Of a stretch of DNA of 64,000 nucleotides, positions 56,025 to 64,000 are shown in pieces; position 1 is the first letter of the stretch, and every line of letters starts with the position of its first letter. The notes beneath the pieces were generated by a model. The model had not been told where the DNA came from. It worked only from the letters and a program-made list of their open reading frames with translations, and did no database searches. The DNA is taken from NCBI RefSeq assembly GCF_015223055.1, contig NZ_JADFBX010000001.1, positions 434,001 to 498,000 on the forward strand, written 5' to 3'. A program made the position numbers and the translations under genes. This DNA is from Pedobacter sp. MC2016-24 (GTDB lineage Bacteria > Bacteroidota > Bacteroidia > Sphingobacteriales > Sphingobacteriaceae).

Positions 56025-57008
56025 TTACTTTCCGAACTTCATTTTCAGTTGCTCCAGCATATCATTGGTCACTTCCACAGCTGGTTTTTCTTTTCTAACC
56101 GGTGCCTGGGCCTGAGGTCTTGCCGAAGCGGCTGCAGGATTTGGCCTGCTTTGCATATTTTGCTGCTGCTGCTGTTGTTGCTTTTCCTGTTTCAGCGCCT
56201 CTTTTTTCTTATTCCAACGTGACCAGATTTCGTCCAGTTTCTTCTTGGTATATAAAGGAAAATCTCCCTGTTTCATCCAGGCATAATAACTCGGTTCAAT
56301 GTCAAATACATGTTCAACGGTCTTGCCTTTGTGTTTACCAAAATTGAAAATCTCCTCCTCATTTTCGTTAAATACCATTCTGCCAGCAAAATCAACCGGT
56401 TTATTCATATTGGTAAAAGCATGAAGGGCTTCTACATTATTCTGAACAGGCTTCGAGATATTTCCTTGTTTGTCTTCAAACTCGGTATCCTGATAACGCT
56501 CAATCTGAGCCAGCAATACGTGATAAGTTGCGGTAATGTCAGCCTCGGCAGAGTGCGCATTGATGATGTCTTTATTGCAATAGAACTTATAAGCCGCACG
56601 TAAAGTACGTTGTTCCATTTGATGAAATACATTCTGTACATCAACAAACTTTCGGTCGGACATGTCGAAATCGATACCTGCTTTTAAGAATTCCTCCAGC
56701 AATACAGGGATGTCGAAACGGTTGGAATTGTAACCGGCTAAATCTGCATCACCAATAAATTCGGCAAGTTCTGCTGCAGCTTGTTTAAAGGTAGGTGCAT
56801 CGGCAATGTCTTTATCGTAAATTCCATGAATCAAAGAAGATTGCAATGGAATGGGCATTTCAGGATTGATACGCATGGTTTTGATCAGTTCGGATCCGTC
56901 AGGCATGGCCTTCAGTACTGCAATTTCAACAATACGGTCAGAACCAACATTAACTCCGGTAGTTTCCAGATCAAAAAAAGCGAGTGGGCGATTTAAATGT
57001 AATTTCAT
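56025..57008 (-). CDS. DnaQ-like 3'-5' exonuclease with Gln-rich linker
   Basis: 327 residues. The exonuclease domain (~5-175) has the DEDDh residues: D13 and E15 in 'FFDLETTG', 'AGYNSNRFDIPVL', and 'HSAEADITATYHVL'. Residues ~215-265 include a small 'NFGKHKGKTVEHV' module common after such exonucleases. A Gln-rich low-complexity linker follows (7 Gln encoded by CAA/CAG at 56160-56180), then a Pro/Ala-rich part and a C-terminal helix. Not a replicative Pol III epsilon by context. Its role is probably repair or RNA/DNA end processing. Confidence 0.88.
   Translation of the reverse strand: MKLHLNRPLAFFDLETTGVNVGSDRIVEIAVLKAMPDGSELIKTMRINPEMPIPLQSSLIHGIYDKDIADAPTFKQAAAELAEFIGDADLAGYNSNRFDIPVLLEEFLKAGIDFDMSDRKFVDVQNVFHQMEQRTLRAAYKFYCNKDIINAHSAEADITATYHVLLAQIERYQDTEFEDKQGNISKPVQNNVEALHAFTNMNKPVDFAGRMVFNENEEEIFNFGKHKGKTVEHVFDIEPSYYAWMKQGDFPLYTKKKLDEIWSRWNKKKEALKQEKQQQQQQQNMQSRPNPAAASARPQAQAPVRKEKPAVEVTNDMLEQLKMKFGK
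56160..56180. repeat. Trinucleotide repeat encoding poly-glutamine
   Basis: Seven consecutive CTG/TTG triplets (minus strand CAG/CAA) encode Q7 inside the exonuclease linker. A pure four-unit CAG core could vary in length by slippage without shifting the frame. Confidence 0.8.
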
Positions 57009-57161
57009 TTTTAACTATTTGTAGCTTTTCAAAAGTCGTAAAAATCATCCAGTAATCCTTAACTTATTTGATCAGCCATTGATTTACGCTACAATTTTTT
57101 ACAATGTGCTTTCAAATGTACTGAACTAGCTATATCTTGCGTGAAGATTAAACGCTCGGCG

Positions 57162-59132
57162 ATGAAATACTTTTTTTTCTTCTTCACACTCTGCCTGCCG
57201 GCATTGAGCTTTGCCCAGGATTTTGAATATGGCAAAGTTGGTATGAAAGATGTCAACCTTCAAAATAAGGCCATAGACAGCAATGCAAATGCAGTTGTCA
57301 TCAGGGAATTTGGAACTGCAGCTATTGGTGTAGATGACGACAGGGGAAAACTCTACATTGATTTCCAATACCACGTCCGCATTAAAATTTTCAACAAAAA
57401 TGGCTTTAACCAGGCCAATATCGTGATCCCTTTAAGAAAGTATGGAGATGACGAGGATATGATCAGTGATTTGCAGGCCAGCACCATCAATTATATTGAC
57501 GGCGTATTGACCAGGACTGAACTGGATAGGAAAAAGCTGTTCAATGAACGTAAAAACAAATACGTATCCCTGACTAAATTTACAATGGGAAACCTGAAGG
57601 AAGGCAGTATTATTGAGTACAGCTATCGTTTAAGATCTCCAAGTATTTTCAATTTCAGAACCTGGGAATTCCAATCTGACCTACCAAAAATGCACAGCGA
57701 GTTCATTGCCGTGATTCCGGCATTATACAATTACAATGTGTCGCTAAGGGGTGTTCAGAAACTAACTTCTCAAAATGCCGAGTTGTATAAAGATTGTTTG
57801 CGCATAGCCGGCAGGCCATTTGACTGTTCAAAGATGACTTACATCATGGACAATGTTCCTGCATTCATCGAAGAAGATTACATGACTGCACCAAGCAACT
57901 TTAAATCAGCAATTAACTTCGAACTTTCTGACTACGTCATGATCAATGGAGGCAAAAGGAGCATTACGAAGGAATGGAAAGACGTAGATTACGAATTGAT
58001 TTCAGATAAATCATTTGGTACGCAAATGAAAAAGAAAGATGTTTTTACGGCTTTATTACCAGAAATCATAAAAAGTGAAACAGATCCATTGGCCAAGGCA
58101 AAAGCAATATACCATTATATCCAGGGAAATATTAAATTCAATGGATTTTACGGCCTGTATAGTGAAAATGGAATTAAGAAGGCAATGGAAATACACTCCG
58201 GAAATATAGGTGACATTAACCTGGCCTTAATTGCGGCACTCGGGGCGGCCGGATTGGATGCAGAGGCCTTGATTTTATCTACCAGGGCGAATGGAACAGT
58301 CAACACCCTCTTCCCCATCATCAGTGATTTCAATTATGTGGTTACCAAACTGAATATTGGTGATCAGGTATATCTTCTTGACGGTTCTGATCCGCTGATG
58401 CCCTTTGGTTTATTGCCTTTACATTGCATCAATGGTCAGGGACGGGTAATCAATGTAAAAAAACCCTCCTATTGGTACACCATTGTGGCTAGTCAGCGAC
58501 AGAGCAACCGCTATGTATTGGGCGGAGAATTGGGCATAGATGGAAAGATAAAAGGAGAATTGACCATCTATTCACAGGGCTATGCCGCTTACGACAAAAG
58601 GAGAAAAATACATGCTGCAACTTCTGTAGAAGATTACGTGGAAAAATTGGATGAGCAAATGAATGGTACCAGTATATTGCAACACAGGATCAATAATTTG
58701 GATAGCCTGGATTATGCATTAGGAGAAATATATAACGTTGAAATAATGGCATTTAAAAACATGGATGCTGATCCTGCATATTTTAATCCATTTTTTATAG
58801 ACCGGACTATAAAAAACCCATTCAATCTCAACGACCGCACGTATCCGGTTGACCTGGGTGCATCAACTGAAAGCAGAGTTACCATTTCATTGAAATTACC
58901 AGATAACTATACCCTTGCAGACCAACCAAAAGATGTCAACTTAGCGCTTCCTGACGGTGGTGGCAGATACCTTTGTAATACGCAGTTGAACGATCATACA
59001 CTGGTTTTCAATCAGCTACTTCAATTTAACAAATCGGTCTATAGCCCGGATGAATACCTCACTCTTAAAGAATTCTATAGCCGGATCATCCAATCGCAAA
59101 AAACGGACATTGTATTAAAAAAAATAAAATGA
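57162..59132 (+). CDS. DUF3857 transglutaminase-like protein, catalytic residues lost
   Basis: 656 residues from the ATG at 57162 (a GTG at 57141 is an alternative), giving signal peptide 'MKYFFFFFTLCLPALSFAQ'. An N-terminal DUF3857 beta domain (~25-230) precedes a transglutaminase-like core domain (~290-410). Where the active paralog has 'YGDCKALV', this one reads 'SGNIGDINLAL': the nucleophile Cys position is I349. The His position is Y392 ('FNYVV' against 'GNHII'), though Asp in 'LLDGSD' remains. So it is probably a non-catalytic partner or binding protein. It overlaps the next, catalytically complete paralog by 4 nt. Confidence 0.88.
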   Translation: MKYFFFFFTLCLPALSFAQDFEYGKVGMKDVNLQNKAIDSNANAVVIREFGTAAIGVDDDRGKLYIDFQYHVRIKIFNKNGFNQANIVIPLRKYGDDEDMISDLQASTINYIDGVLTRTELDRKKLFNERKNKYVSLTKFTMGNLKEGSIIEYSYRLRSPSIFNFRTWEFQSDLPKMHSEFIAVIPALYNYNVSLRGVQKLTSQNAELYKDCLRIAGRPFDCSKMTYIMDNVPAFIEEDYMTAPSNFKSAINFELSDYVMINGGKRSITKEWKDVDYELISDKSFGTQMKKKDVFTALLPEIIKSETDPLAKAKAIYHYIQGNIKFNGFYGLYSENGIKKAMEIHSGNIGDINLALIAALGAAGLDAEALILSTRANGTVNTLFPIISDFNYVVTKLNIGDQVYLLDGSDPLMPFGLLPLHCINGQGRVINVKKPSYWYTIVASQRQSNRYVLGGELGIDGKIKGELTIYSQGYAAYDKRRKIHAATSVEDYVEKLDEQMNGTSILQHRINNLDSLDYALGEIYNVEIMAFKNMDADPAYFNPFFIDRTIKNPFNLNDRTYPVDLGASTESRVTISLKLPDNYTLADQPKDVNLALPDGGGRYLCNTQLNDHTLVFNQLLQFNKSVYSPDEYLTLKEFYSRIIQSQKTDIVLKKIK

Positions 59133-61051
59133 AAACGTTCATAGTAATTTTATTGACAACATTTATCATGCTGCAAACCCAGCAGATTTCAGCCCAGGAG
59201 ATTTACCCTTTCGCTTCGATACCTGCTGAATTGAAAAACCGGGCAAATACAGTAATCCGGGAAATGAATACCGCAGTGACGATGCACTCGAACGACAATG
59301 TTACAATGGCGGTAAAAATGGCGATTACAGTCCTTAATAAAACCGGAGAAGATAAAGCTGGCTTAGCACTTTATTACAATAAGAATACGGTAATCAAATC
59401 TGTTAAAGGTGTGGTTTTAGATGCTGTTGGTAAGCTGGTGTCTAAGTTTAACCAAGGTAATTTTGATGATATGAGCGCCGTGAGTGATTTTTCATTGTTT
59501 GAAGATGACCGGGTAAAACGGTTTATGCCAAGTTCTGTTAACTATCCTTATACAGTGGTTTACGAATATGAAATCAGGTTTAAGCAAAATATGTTCGTTC
59601 CGGCCTGGCACCCGACTCCTTATCCTGATCAATCTGTGGAAAGCAGCAGCTATACTTTTAGCTGCAAGCCTGGAGATGCCATCAGGGTTAAAGTAACCAA
59701 TTACCAGGGACAACCTGAAATCAGCGAAGGCAAAGAGTTTAAAAGCCAGACCTGGAGGATAAAAAACTGTCTGGCTTTTAAACCAGAGCCCTACGCACCT
59801 AATCCGGAGACCTATCTGACTTGCGTTAAAATTGCACCGGTAAATTTCAACTATTATGGTTACAAAGGAAGTTATAACAATTGGGAGGAGCTTGGTAAAT
59901 GGATTTATACTGACCTTGTGAAAAGCAGGCAGGTGCTGACGCCTGAAATTGAGGAGGAAATGAGGACTTTAGTGCTGGGAATCAGCAATGATAAAGAAAA
60001 GGCGAGAAAAATATACGACTATGTACAACAGAAAACCAGATACATCAGCGTCCAGGTTGGAATTGGTGGCCATCAGCCCATGCCCGCAACAGAAGTACAG
60101 CGTTTGTCTTATGGCGATTGTAAAGCCCTGGTTAACTACACGCAAAGTTTGTTAAAAGCTGTAAACATCCCTTCCTATTATTGTGTAGTGAACGCCGGTA
60201 ATCTAAAAAAAAACATGGATCCGGATTTTGCAAGTATGGATCAGGGTAATCACATTATCCTATGTCTGCCTTTGAAAAATGACACCACCTGGCTGGAATG
60301 TACCGACCAGCAAATACCATTTGGCTTTTTAGGGAGCTTTACCGACGACCGGGTGGTGCTGGCTTGTACAGAAGCTGGCGGTAAATTGCTGAGAACTCCA
60401 ATACTTAGCCCGGAAATGAATCTGTTGAAACGTAAAGCGATATTGGAGCTGAGCGATGACGGGAATATTTCAGGAAAGCTGGAAACCCGGTTTAGTGGTT
60501 CGCAATACGACAATTACAGCAGCCTCATCAATGAGCCCTTAAAAGAGCAGCTGAAACAATTGAAAACAGAATATGATATTGACAATATTGATTTCAGCAA
60601 TCTGAAACTAAGCCAGGACAAAAGCGATGCACCAATAACGCTGGAGTCTTTAGACCTGACTATAGCAAATTATGCACCGAAAAGTGCCAATCATATTTAC
60701 CTGGTGCTAAACCTGTTCAATAAGGTAAGAAGTATACCCGAAAGCAGGACTAGAACTTTACCGTTATACATCAACCGGGGGTATACCGATGAAGATGAGT
60801 TGAGTTTCAAACTTCCCCCGGGCATGGAACAACAGATTAGTCCAAAAACCTTTCTGATCAACAGCGCCTTTGGTTCTTACCAGGTTACAGCTCAAAAACA
60901 GGATGGAAAATTGCTATACAAAAGGAAATTTGTTTTGAACAGCGGTACCTACCCGGCAACGCAATACAAAGATTTCGTAACTTTCATGAGCGATATAAGC
61001 TCGGCGGACCAGATCAAGTTTGTATTTAAAACAGACCTAACTAAGGATTAA
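59129..61051 (+). CDS. DUF3857 transglutaminase-like protein (catalytic copy)
   Basis: 640 residues with signal peptide ('LQTQQISAQ'). A DUF3857 domain (~25-240) is followed by a transglutaminase-like fold (~270-400) with C331 in 'SYGDCKALVNY', H375 in 'GNHIILCL' and a Glu/Asp segment 'WLECTDQ'. A C-terminal beta domain follows. Probably a periplasmic or surface enzyme (amide/peptide crosslinking or cleavage). Its ATG overlaps the stop of the inactive paralog by 4 nt, so the two are translationally coupled and likely made in equal amounts. Confidence 0.9.
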   Translation: MKTFIVILLTTFIMLQTQQISAQEIYPFASIPAELKNRANTVIREMNTAVTMHSNDNVTMAVKMAITVLNKTGEDKAGLALYYNKNTVIKSVKGVVLDAVGKLVSKFNQGNFDDMSAVSDFSLFEDDRVKRFMPSSVNYPYTVVYEYEIRFKQNMFVPAWHPTPYPDQSVESSSYTFSCKPGDAIRVKVTNYQGQPEISEGKEFKSQTWRIKNCLAFKPEPYAPNPETYLTCVKIAPVNFNYYGYKGSYNNWEELGKWIYTDLVKSRQVLTPEIEEEMRTLVLGISNDKEKARKIYDYVQQKTRYISVQVGIGGHQPMPATEVQRLSYGDCKALVNYTQSLLKAVNIPSYYCVVNAGNLKKNMDPDFASMDQGNHIILCLPLKNDTTWLECTDQQIPFGFLGSFTDDRVVLACTEAGGKLLRTPILSPEMNLLKRKAILELSDDGNISGKLETRFSGSQYDNYSSLINEPLKEQLKQLKTEYDIDNIDFSNLKLSQDKSDAPITLESLDLTIANYAPKSANHIYLVLNLFNKVRSIPESRTRTLPLYINRGYTDEDELSFKLPPGMEQQISPKTFLINSAFGSYQVTAQKQDGKLLYKRKFVLNSGTYPATQYKDFVTFMSDISSADQIKFVFKTDLTKD

Positions 61052-61159
61052 CAAGCCAATAGCAATACCAATTACCATGATCAGATACATCAGAATTTCT
61101 GTAGTGGCAAACTTCTTATATTTGGTCCAGAATGAAATGTCGTGTTTCGTTTTGGCCAT
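61037..61159 (-). CDS. 40-residue single-span membrane protein
   Basis: An ATG at 61159, 3 nt after the NlpC/P60 stop codon, opens a 40-codon frame: polar basic start 'MAKTKHDISFWTKYKKF', then one transmembrane helix 'EILMYLIMVIGIAIGLLIL'. The stop is at 61037-61039, overlapping the end of the converging DUF3857 gene by 15 nt. The clean membrane-protein composition and operon spacing support a real gene, probably cotranscribed with mutS and the NlpC gene. Function unknown. Confidence 0.65.
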   Translation of the reverse strand: MAKTKHDISFWTKYKKFATTEILMYLIMVIGIAIGLLILS

Positions 61160-61162
61160 CTT

Positions 61163-61681
61163 TTAATTTTTTAAGGAACCCGCTTTTACCAATGATTTCT
61201 GGTATACAGGTAGCGTCAAATCATCAACCACCACCCCACGTGTAGTGGAAGCGTGAACAAAATAATTGTTATTCAGGTAAACCCCGACATGATCTACTGC
61301 CCCACCTCCAAATGAAAAGAAGATCAGGTCGCCTTCATTGAGCTGCCCTGGATCTTTCTCACGGATGGCATCAGCCTGATCCCGCGATCGGCGGGGCAAA
61401 GTATTTCCATAAATGTCTTTTTGTAAAAGCAGTGCAAATCCGGAACAATCAATTCCTTTTTTATCCAGTCCACCCAAACGGTATTGCACACCTGTCCAGT
61501 CGGTAATAAATGTATACAATTTCTTGCTCTTCAGGTGCGACATGGCATCTGCAGTTCTGGCCGCAACAGTTGGCGATTTTGTGGTATGCCTTCTTGATCC
61601 GCAAGAGGCACAAACGATAGCCAGGACAAAAACAAGGCTTAATTTAAATCTACTTTGAAGTAATGCAACCAGTCTATTCAT
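61163..61681 (-). CDS. NlpC/P60 peptidoglycan endopeptidase lipoprotein
   Basis: 172 residues. Lipobox near 'VCASC' (C27 anchor). NlpC/P60 domain ~50-165: catalytic C79 in 'KKGIDCSGFALL', H131 in 'VDHVGVYL' and H143 in 'YFVHAS'. It cleaves within peptidoglycan stem peptides on the cell envelope. It begins one base after the mutS stop codon and is followed by the 40-residue membrane protein. Confidence 0.93.
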   Translation of the reverse strand: MNRLVALLQSRFKLSLVFVLAIVCASCGSRRHTTKSPTVAARTADAMSHLKSKKLYTFITDWTGVQYRLGGLDKKGIDCSGFALLLQKDIYGNTLPRRSRDQADAIREKDPGQLNEGDLIFFSFGGGAVDHVGVYLNNNYFVHASTTRGVVVDDLTLPVYQKSLVKAGSLKN

Positions 61682-61682
61682 T

Positions 61683-64000
61683 TTATTGCTTGATTAAACG
61701 TTGTATCTCATCCAGTTTAAGCAAAGCTTCAACCGGGGTCAATACATTGACATCCAAATTATTGAGCATATCTCTGATTTTCACCAGTACAGGATCGTCC
61801 ACAGCAAACATATGCAATTGGTAAGCCTGATTTTGTACTTTCTTAATGCTGTCTTTGATGCTCTGCCCTTCCGTACGGTCAATTTCCAGCTTTTTTAGAA
61901 TCTCATTAGCCCTGTTGATTAATTTAGGCGGCATACCAGCCATTTTGGCCACATGAATACCAAAACTATGTTCACTTCCTCCAGGAACCAGTTTGCGCAG
62001 AAAAATCACCTTATTACCTACTTCTTTGATGGAAACATTGAAATTTTTGATGCGGTTCATGGTACTCGCCAGCTCATTGAGCTCGTGATAATGGGTAGCA
62101 AACAGTGTTTTAGGTCTGGCTGTCGGATGGGTATGCAAAAACTCTGCAATCGCCCAGGCTATAGAAATCCCGTCATACGTACTGGTACCCCTGCCGATTT
62201 CATCTAACAGGATCAAACTGTTATCCGAAATGTTATTCAGAATACTTGCGGTTTCATTCATCTCGACCATGAAAGTACTTTCTCCGGAAGACAGGTTGTC
62301 TGAAGCCCCGACACGGGTAAATATTTTATCGACAAGGCCAATTGTAACCGCCTTGGCAGGTACAAAACAACCCATCTGTCCCATGAGTACAATCAATCCG
62401 GTTTGACGCAGAATTGCCGACTTACCCGACATATTGGGACCAGTGATGATGATGATCTGCTGACTGTCATTGTCTAAAAACACATCATTGGTGATGTATT
62501 CTTCTCCTACAGGCAATCGTTTTTCAATCACGGGGTGCCTTCCACCTTTAATATCCAATACCCGTTTTTTAGTCAGTGCAGGTTTTACGTAGTGGTTTTT
62601 AACCGCCAGTTGAGCAAAACAAAGCAAGACATCGAGTTGTGCAATTAAAAAGGCATTGAGCTGTATTTGTTTGATGTAGGCGCTAACCTGATACATCAAC
62701 TCACCATAGAGGCGCACTTCAATCTGCTGGATTTTCTCTTCAGCGCCCAGGATCTGTTCTTCGTATTCTTTTAGTTCTGGTGTAATGTAACGTTCCGCAC
62801 TCACAAGAGTCTGCTTCCTGATCCAGTCAGCCGGCACTTTATCTTTATGCGTATGTGTAACTTCTAAATAGTAGCCAAAAACATTATTAAAAGCCACTTT
62901 TAGTGAGGGAATTCCCGTTGTCAGGGCTTCTCGCTTTTGTATTTCGACCAGGTAATCTTTACCGCCAAAAGAAATTTTACGCAGACGATCCAATTCCTCA
63001 TCCACACCATCAGCAATGACATTTCCTTTGATCAGCAAGGCTGGTGGATCTTGCTGCAGTTCACGCTCCAACTTTTCGCGGATACTCAGACAAGGATTTA
63101 ACTGATCGGCAAGCACGGTTAAAAAAGGATTTTTTGCTTCTTCAGCCAGTTTTTTAACAGACTCAATATGATATAAAGCTTTTTTAAGCTGACAAAGCTC
63201 CCTCGGACCAACTTTTTGCAGGCCAACTTTGGAAATCAATCGTTCCAGATCGCCGATCTGCTTGATGTGCGTTAAAAACTCTTCCAGCAAGGCATCATGT
63301 TTCACCAGGTATTCCACCATCCCCAAACGTTCTTCAATCGGCTTTAACTCCTTTAAAGGCATGATGATCCATTTGTGTAACAAACGGGCGCCCATGGGTG
63401 TACTCGTTTCATCAAGGACCTGGAACAGGGTTATGGCATTGTCGTTTGCAGAACTTACCAATTCCAGATTACGGATGGTAAAGCGATCTAGCCACATGTA
63501 TTTATCCTCCTCCAAACGGGAGATTGAGGTGATGTGTTTTAAATTGCGGTGTTCAGTTTCGCCCAGGTAATGCAATACCACACCAGCGGCAACGATACCG
63601 ATTTGTAAACGTTCCACTCCAAAACCTTTTAAGGAATTGACCTCAAAATGCTTGGTGAGTATTTCATTGGCATAATCGGCTGTAAACGCCCAGTCATCCA
63701 GGTGGTAGGTATAAAACCGATCCCCAAAAAGTTCTATAAAATCTTTACGACGGCTTTTTTGAAAAACGACCTCATTGGGTTTAAACCCCTGCAGCAATTT
63801 ATCAATATACTCCGCATTTCCCTGCGCTACAAGGAATTCACCGGTAGAAATATCTACAAAAGAAACGCCCAAGCCTGTTTTATCGAAATAAACGGCAGCC
63901 AGGTAATTGTTGGATTTTTGATTTAAAATATTGTCGCTATAGGCCACCCCTGGTGTAACCAGTTCGGTTACTCCTCGTTTAACAATGGTTTTGGTGGTTT
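61683..64000 (-). CDS. mutS: DNA mismatch repair protein MutS (N-terminus outside window)
   Basis: About 771 codons are present; the frame stays open to the window end ('[19 protein letters not shown]' precedes residue 'DN' of the visible part), so about 95 N-terminal residues, including the mismatch-sensing Phe-x-Glu, lie outside. A GTG at 63947 is internal, not the start. Visible parts: connector, core, clamp, and ATPase with Walker A 'GPNMSGKS' (about 62417-62440), '[14 protein letters not shown]' Walker B and '[11 protein letters not shown]'. Last domain ends '[12 protein letters not shown]'. First gene of mutS-nlpC-micro protein. Confidence 0.97.
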   Translation of the reverse strand, partial: TTKTIVKRGVTELVTPGVAYSDNILNQKSNNYLAAVYFDKTGLGVSFVDISTGEFLVAQGNAEYIDKLLQGFKPNEVVFQKSRRKDFIELFGDRFYTYHLDDWAFTADYANEILTKHFEVNSLKGFGVERLQIGIVAAGVVLHYLGETEHRNLKHITSISRLEEDKYMWLDRFTIRNLELVSSANDNAITLFQVLDETSTPMGARLLHKWIIMPLKELKPIEERLGMVEYLVKHDALLEEFLTHIKQIGDLERLISKVGLQKVGPRELCQLKKALYHIESVKKLAEEAKNPFLTVLADQLNPCLSIREKLERELQQDPPALLIKGNVIADGVDEELDRLRKISFGGKDYLVEIQKREALTTGIPSLKVAFNNVFGYYLEVTHTHKDKVPADWIRKQTLVSAERYITPELKEYEEQILGAEEKIQQIEVRLYGELMYQVSAYIKQIQLNAFLIAQLDVLLCFAQLAVKNHYVKPALTKKRVLDIKGGRHPVIEKRLPVGEEYITNDVFLDNDSQQIIIITGPNMSGKSAILRQTGLIVLMGQMGCFVPAKAVTIGLVDKIFTRVGASDNLSSGESTFMVEMNETASILNNISDNSLILLDEIGRGTSTYDGISIAWAIAEFLHTHPTARPKTLFATHYHELNELASTMNRIKNFNVSIKEVGNKVIFLRKLVPGGSEHSFGIHVAKMAGMPPKLINRANEILKKLEIDRTEGQSIKDSIKKVQNQAYQLHMFAVDDPVLVKIRDMLNNLDVNVLTPVEALLKLDEIQRLIKQ

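Noticed and set aside
63945..63947. GTG as start of mutS
   Set aside because: The reading frame continues upstream with MutS-like sequence to the window edge.
1..64000. CRISPR array, insertion sequence, integrase, prophage or rRNA/tRNA
   Set aside because: No regular repeat-spacer pattern, transposase or integrase-like protein, or RNA gene was found on reading either strand.

Overview
The window looks like a chromosomal segment of a member of the Bacteroidota, most likely family Sphingobacteriaceae (Pedobacter-like). The evidence is two SusC/SusD pairs, lipoproteins with Bacteroidota-type lipoboxes, DUF3857 transglutaminase-like proteins, a GIN-domain lipoprotein, TAnnTTTG-type -7 promoter elements, few Shine-Dalgarno sequences, and the gene order thrS-infC-rpmI-rplT. 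Genus is an inference from overall protein character; no rRNA or tRNA gene was seen.

Positions 1-20773 are a polysaccharide utilisation locus (PUL). On the minus strand lie a truncated class-III aminotransferase (1-604), a FadR-type GntR regulator (835-1473), a susC-susD-lipoprotein-lipoprotein operon (8070 down to 1612) and a second operon susC-susD-HGSNAT-like acyltransferase-heparinase II/III lyase (17213 down to 8611). Divergently transcribed on the plus strand are an SMP-30 lactonase, a Gfo/Idh/MocA protein with a twin-arginine leader, and a DUF1080 (3-keto-glycoside hydrolase type) protein (17766-20705). The control regions share one architecture: two 10-bp boxes of consensus WTGTAWACAA, always exactly 23 bp apart, six times in 17 kb, including one directly in front of the gntR gene. 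In four cases the pair brackets a TAnnTTTG -7 element. This reads as a self-regulated local regulon that the sequence itself defines. The first susC mRNA has a long structured leader, and the second has a terminator-like hairpin in its leader.

Positions 20774-24311 are a short accessory stretch: a DUF1810 protein, an uncharacterised acidic protein, a MaoC-type hydratase, two small acidic disordered proteins and the decayed C-terminus of an AraC-family regulator.

Positions 24312-64000 are mostly housekeeping: a class A penicillin-binding protein, a metallopeptidase/propeller/outer-membrane-barrel protein, a GIY-YIG-like protein divergent from an S24-type repressor with its own operator array, bioF, the thrS-infC-rpmI-rplT operon, a LutA-like protein with an Atg22-type transporter, a GIN lipoprotein with recQ, an amidohydrolase with a TolB-like propeller, a YhiN-type flavoprotein divergent from purK-purE, YqgE, pdxH, a 3-hydroxyacyl-CoA dehydrogenase, ruvB, a TlpA-like thioredoxin, a GNAT-nitrilase fusion, queG, an M1 peptidase with a DnaQ-type exonuclease, a tandem DUF3857 pair in which one copy has lost its catalytic Cys and His, and a mutS (truncated by the window end)-nlpC-micro membrane protein operon.

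Inferred joint function of the PUL: TonB-dependent uptake of oligosaccharides through two SusCD ports, beta-elimination by the lyase, possible acetyl transfer to a terminal amino sugar, and processing of sugar products by the lactonase / Gfo-Idh / DUF1080 set. The window holds no sulfatase, GH88 or other recognisable glycoside hydrolase, so the substrate is not settled.
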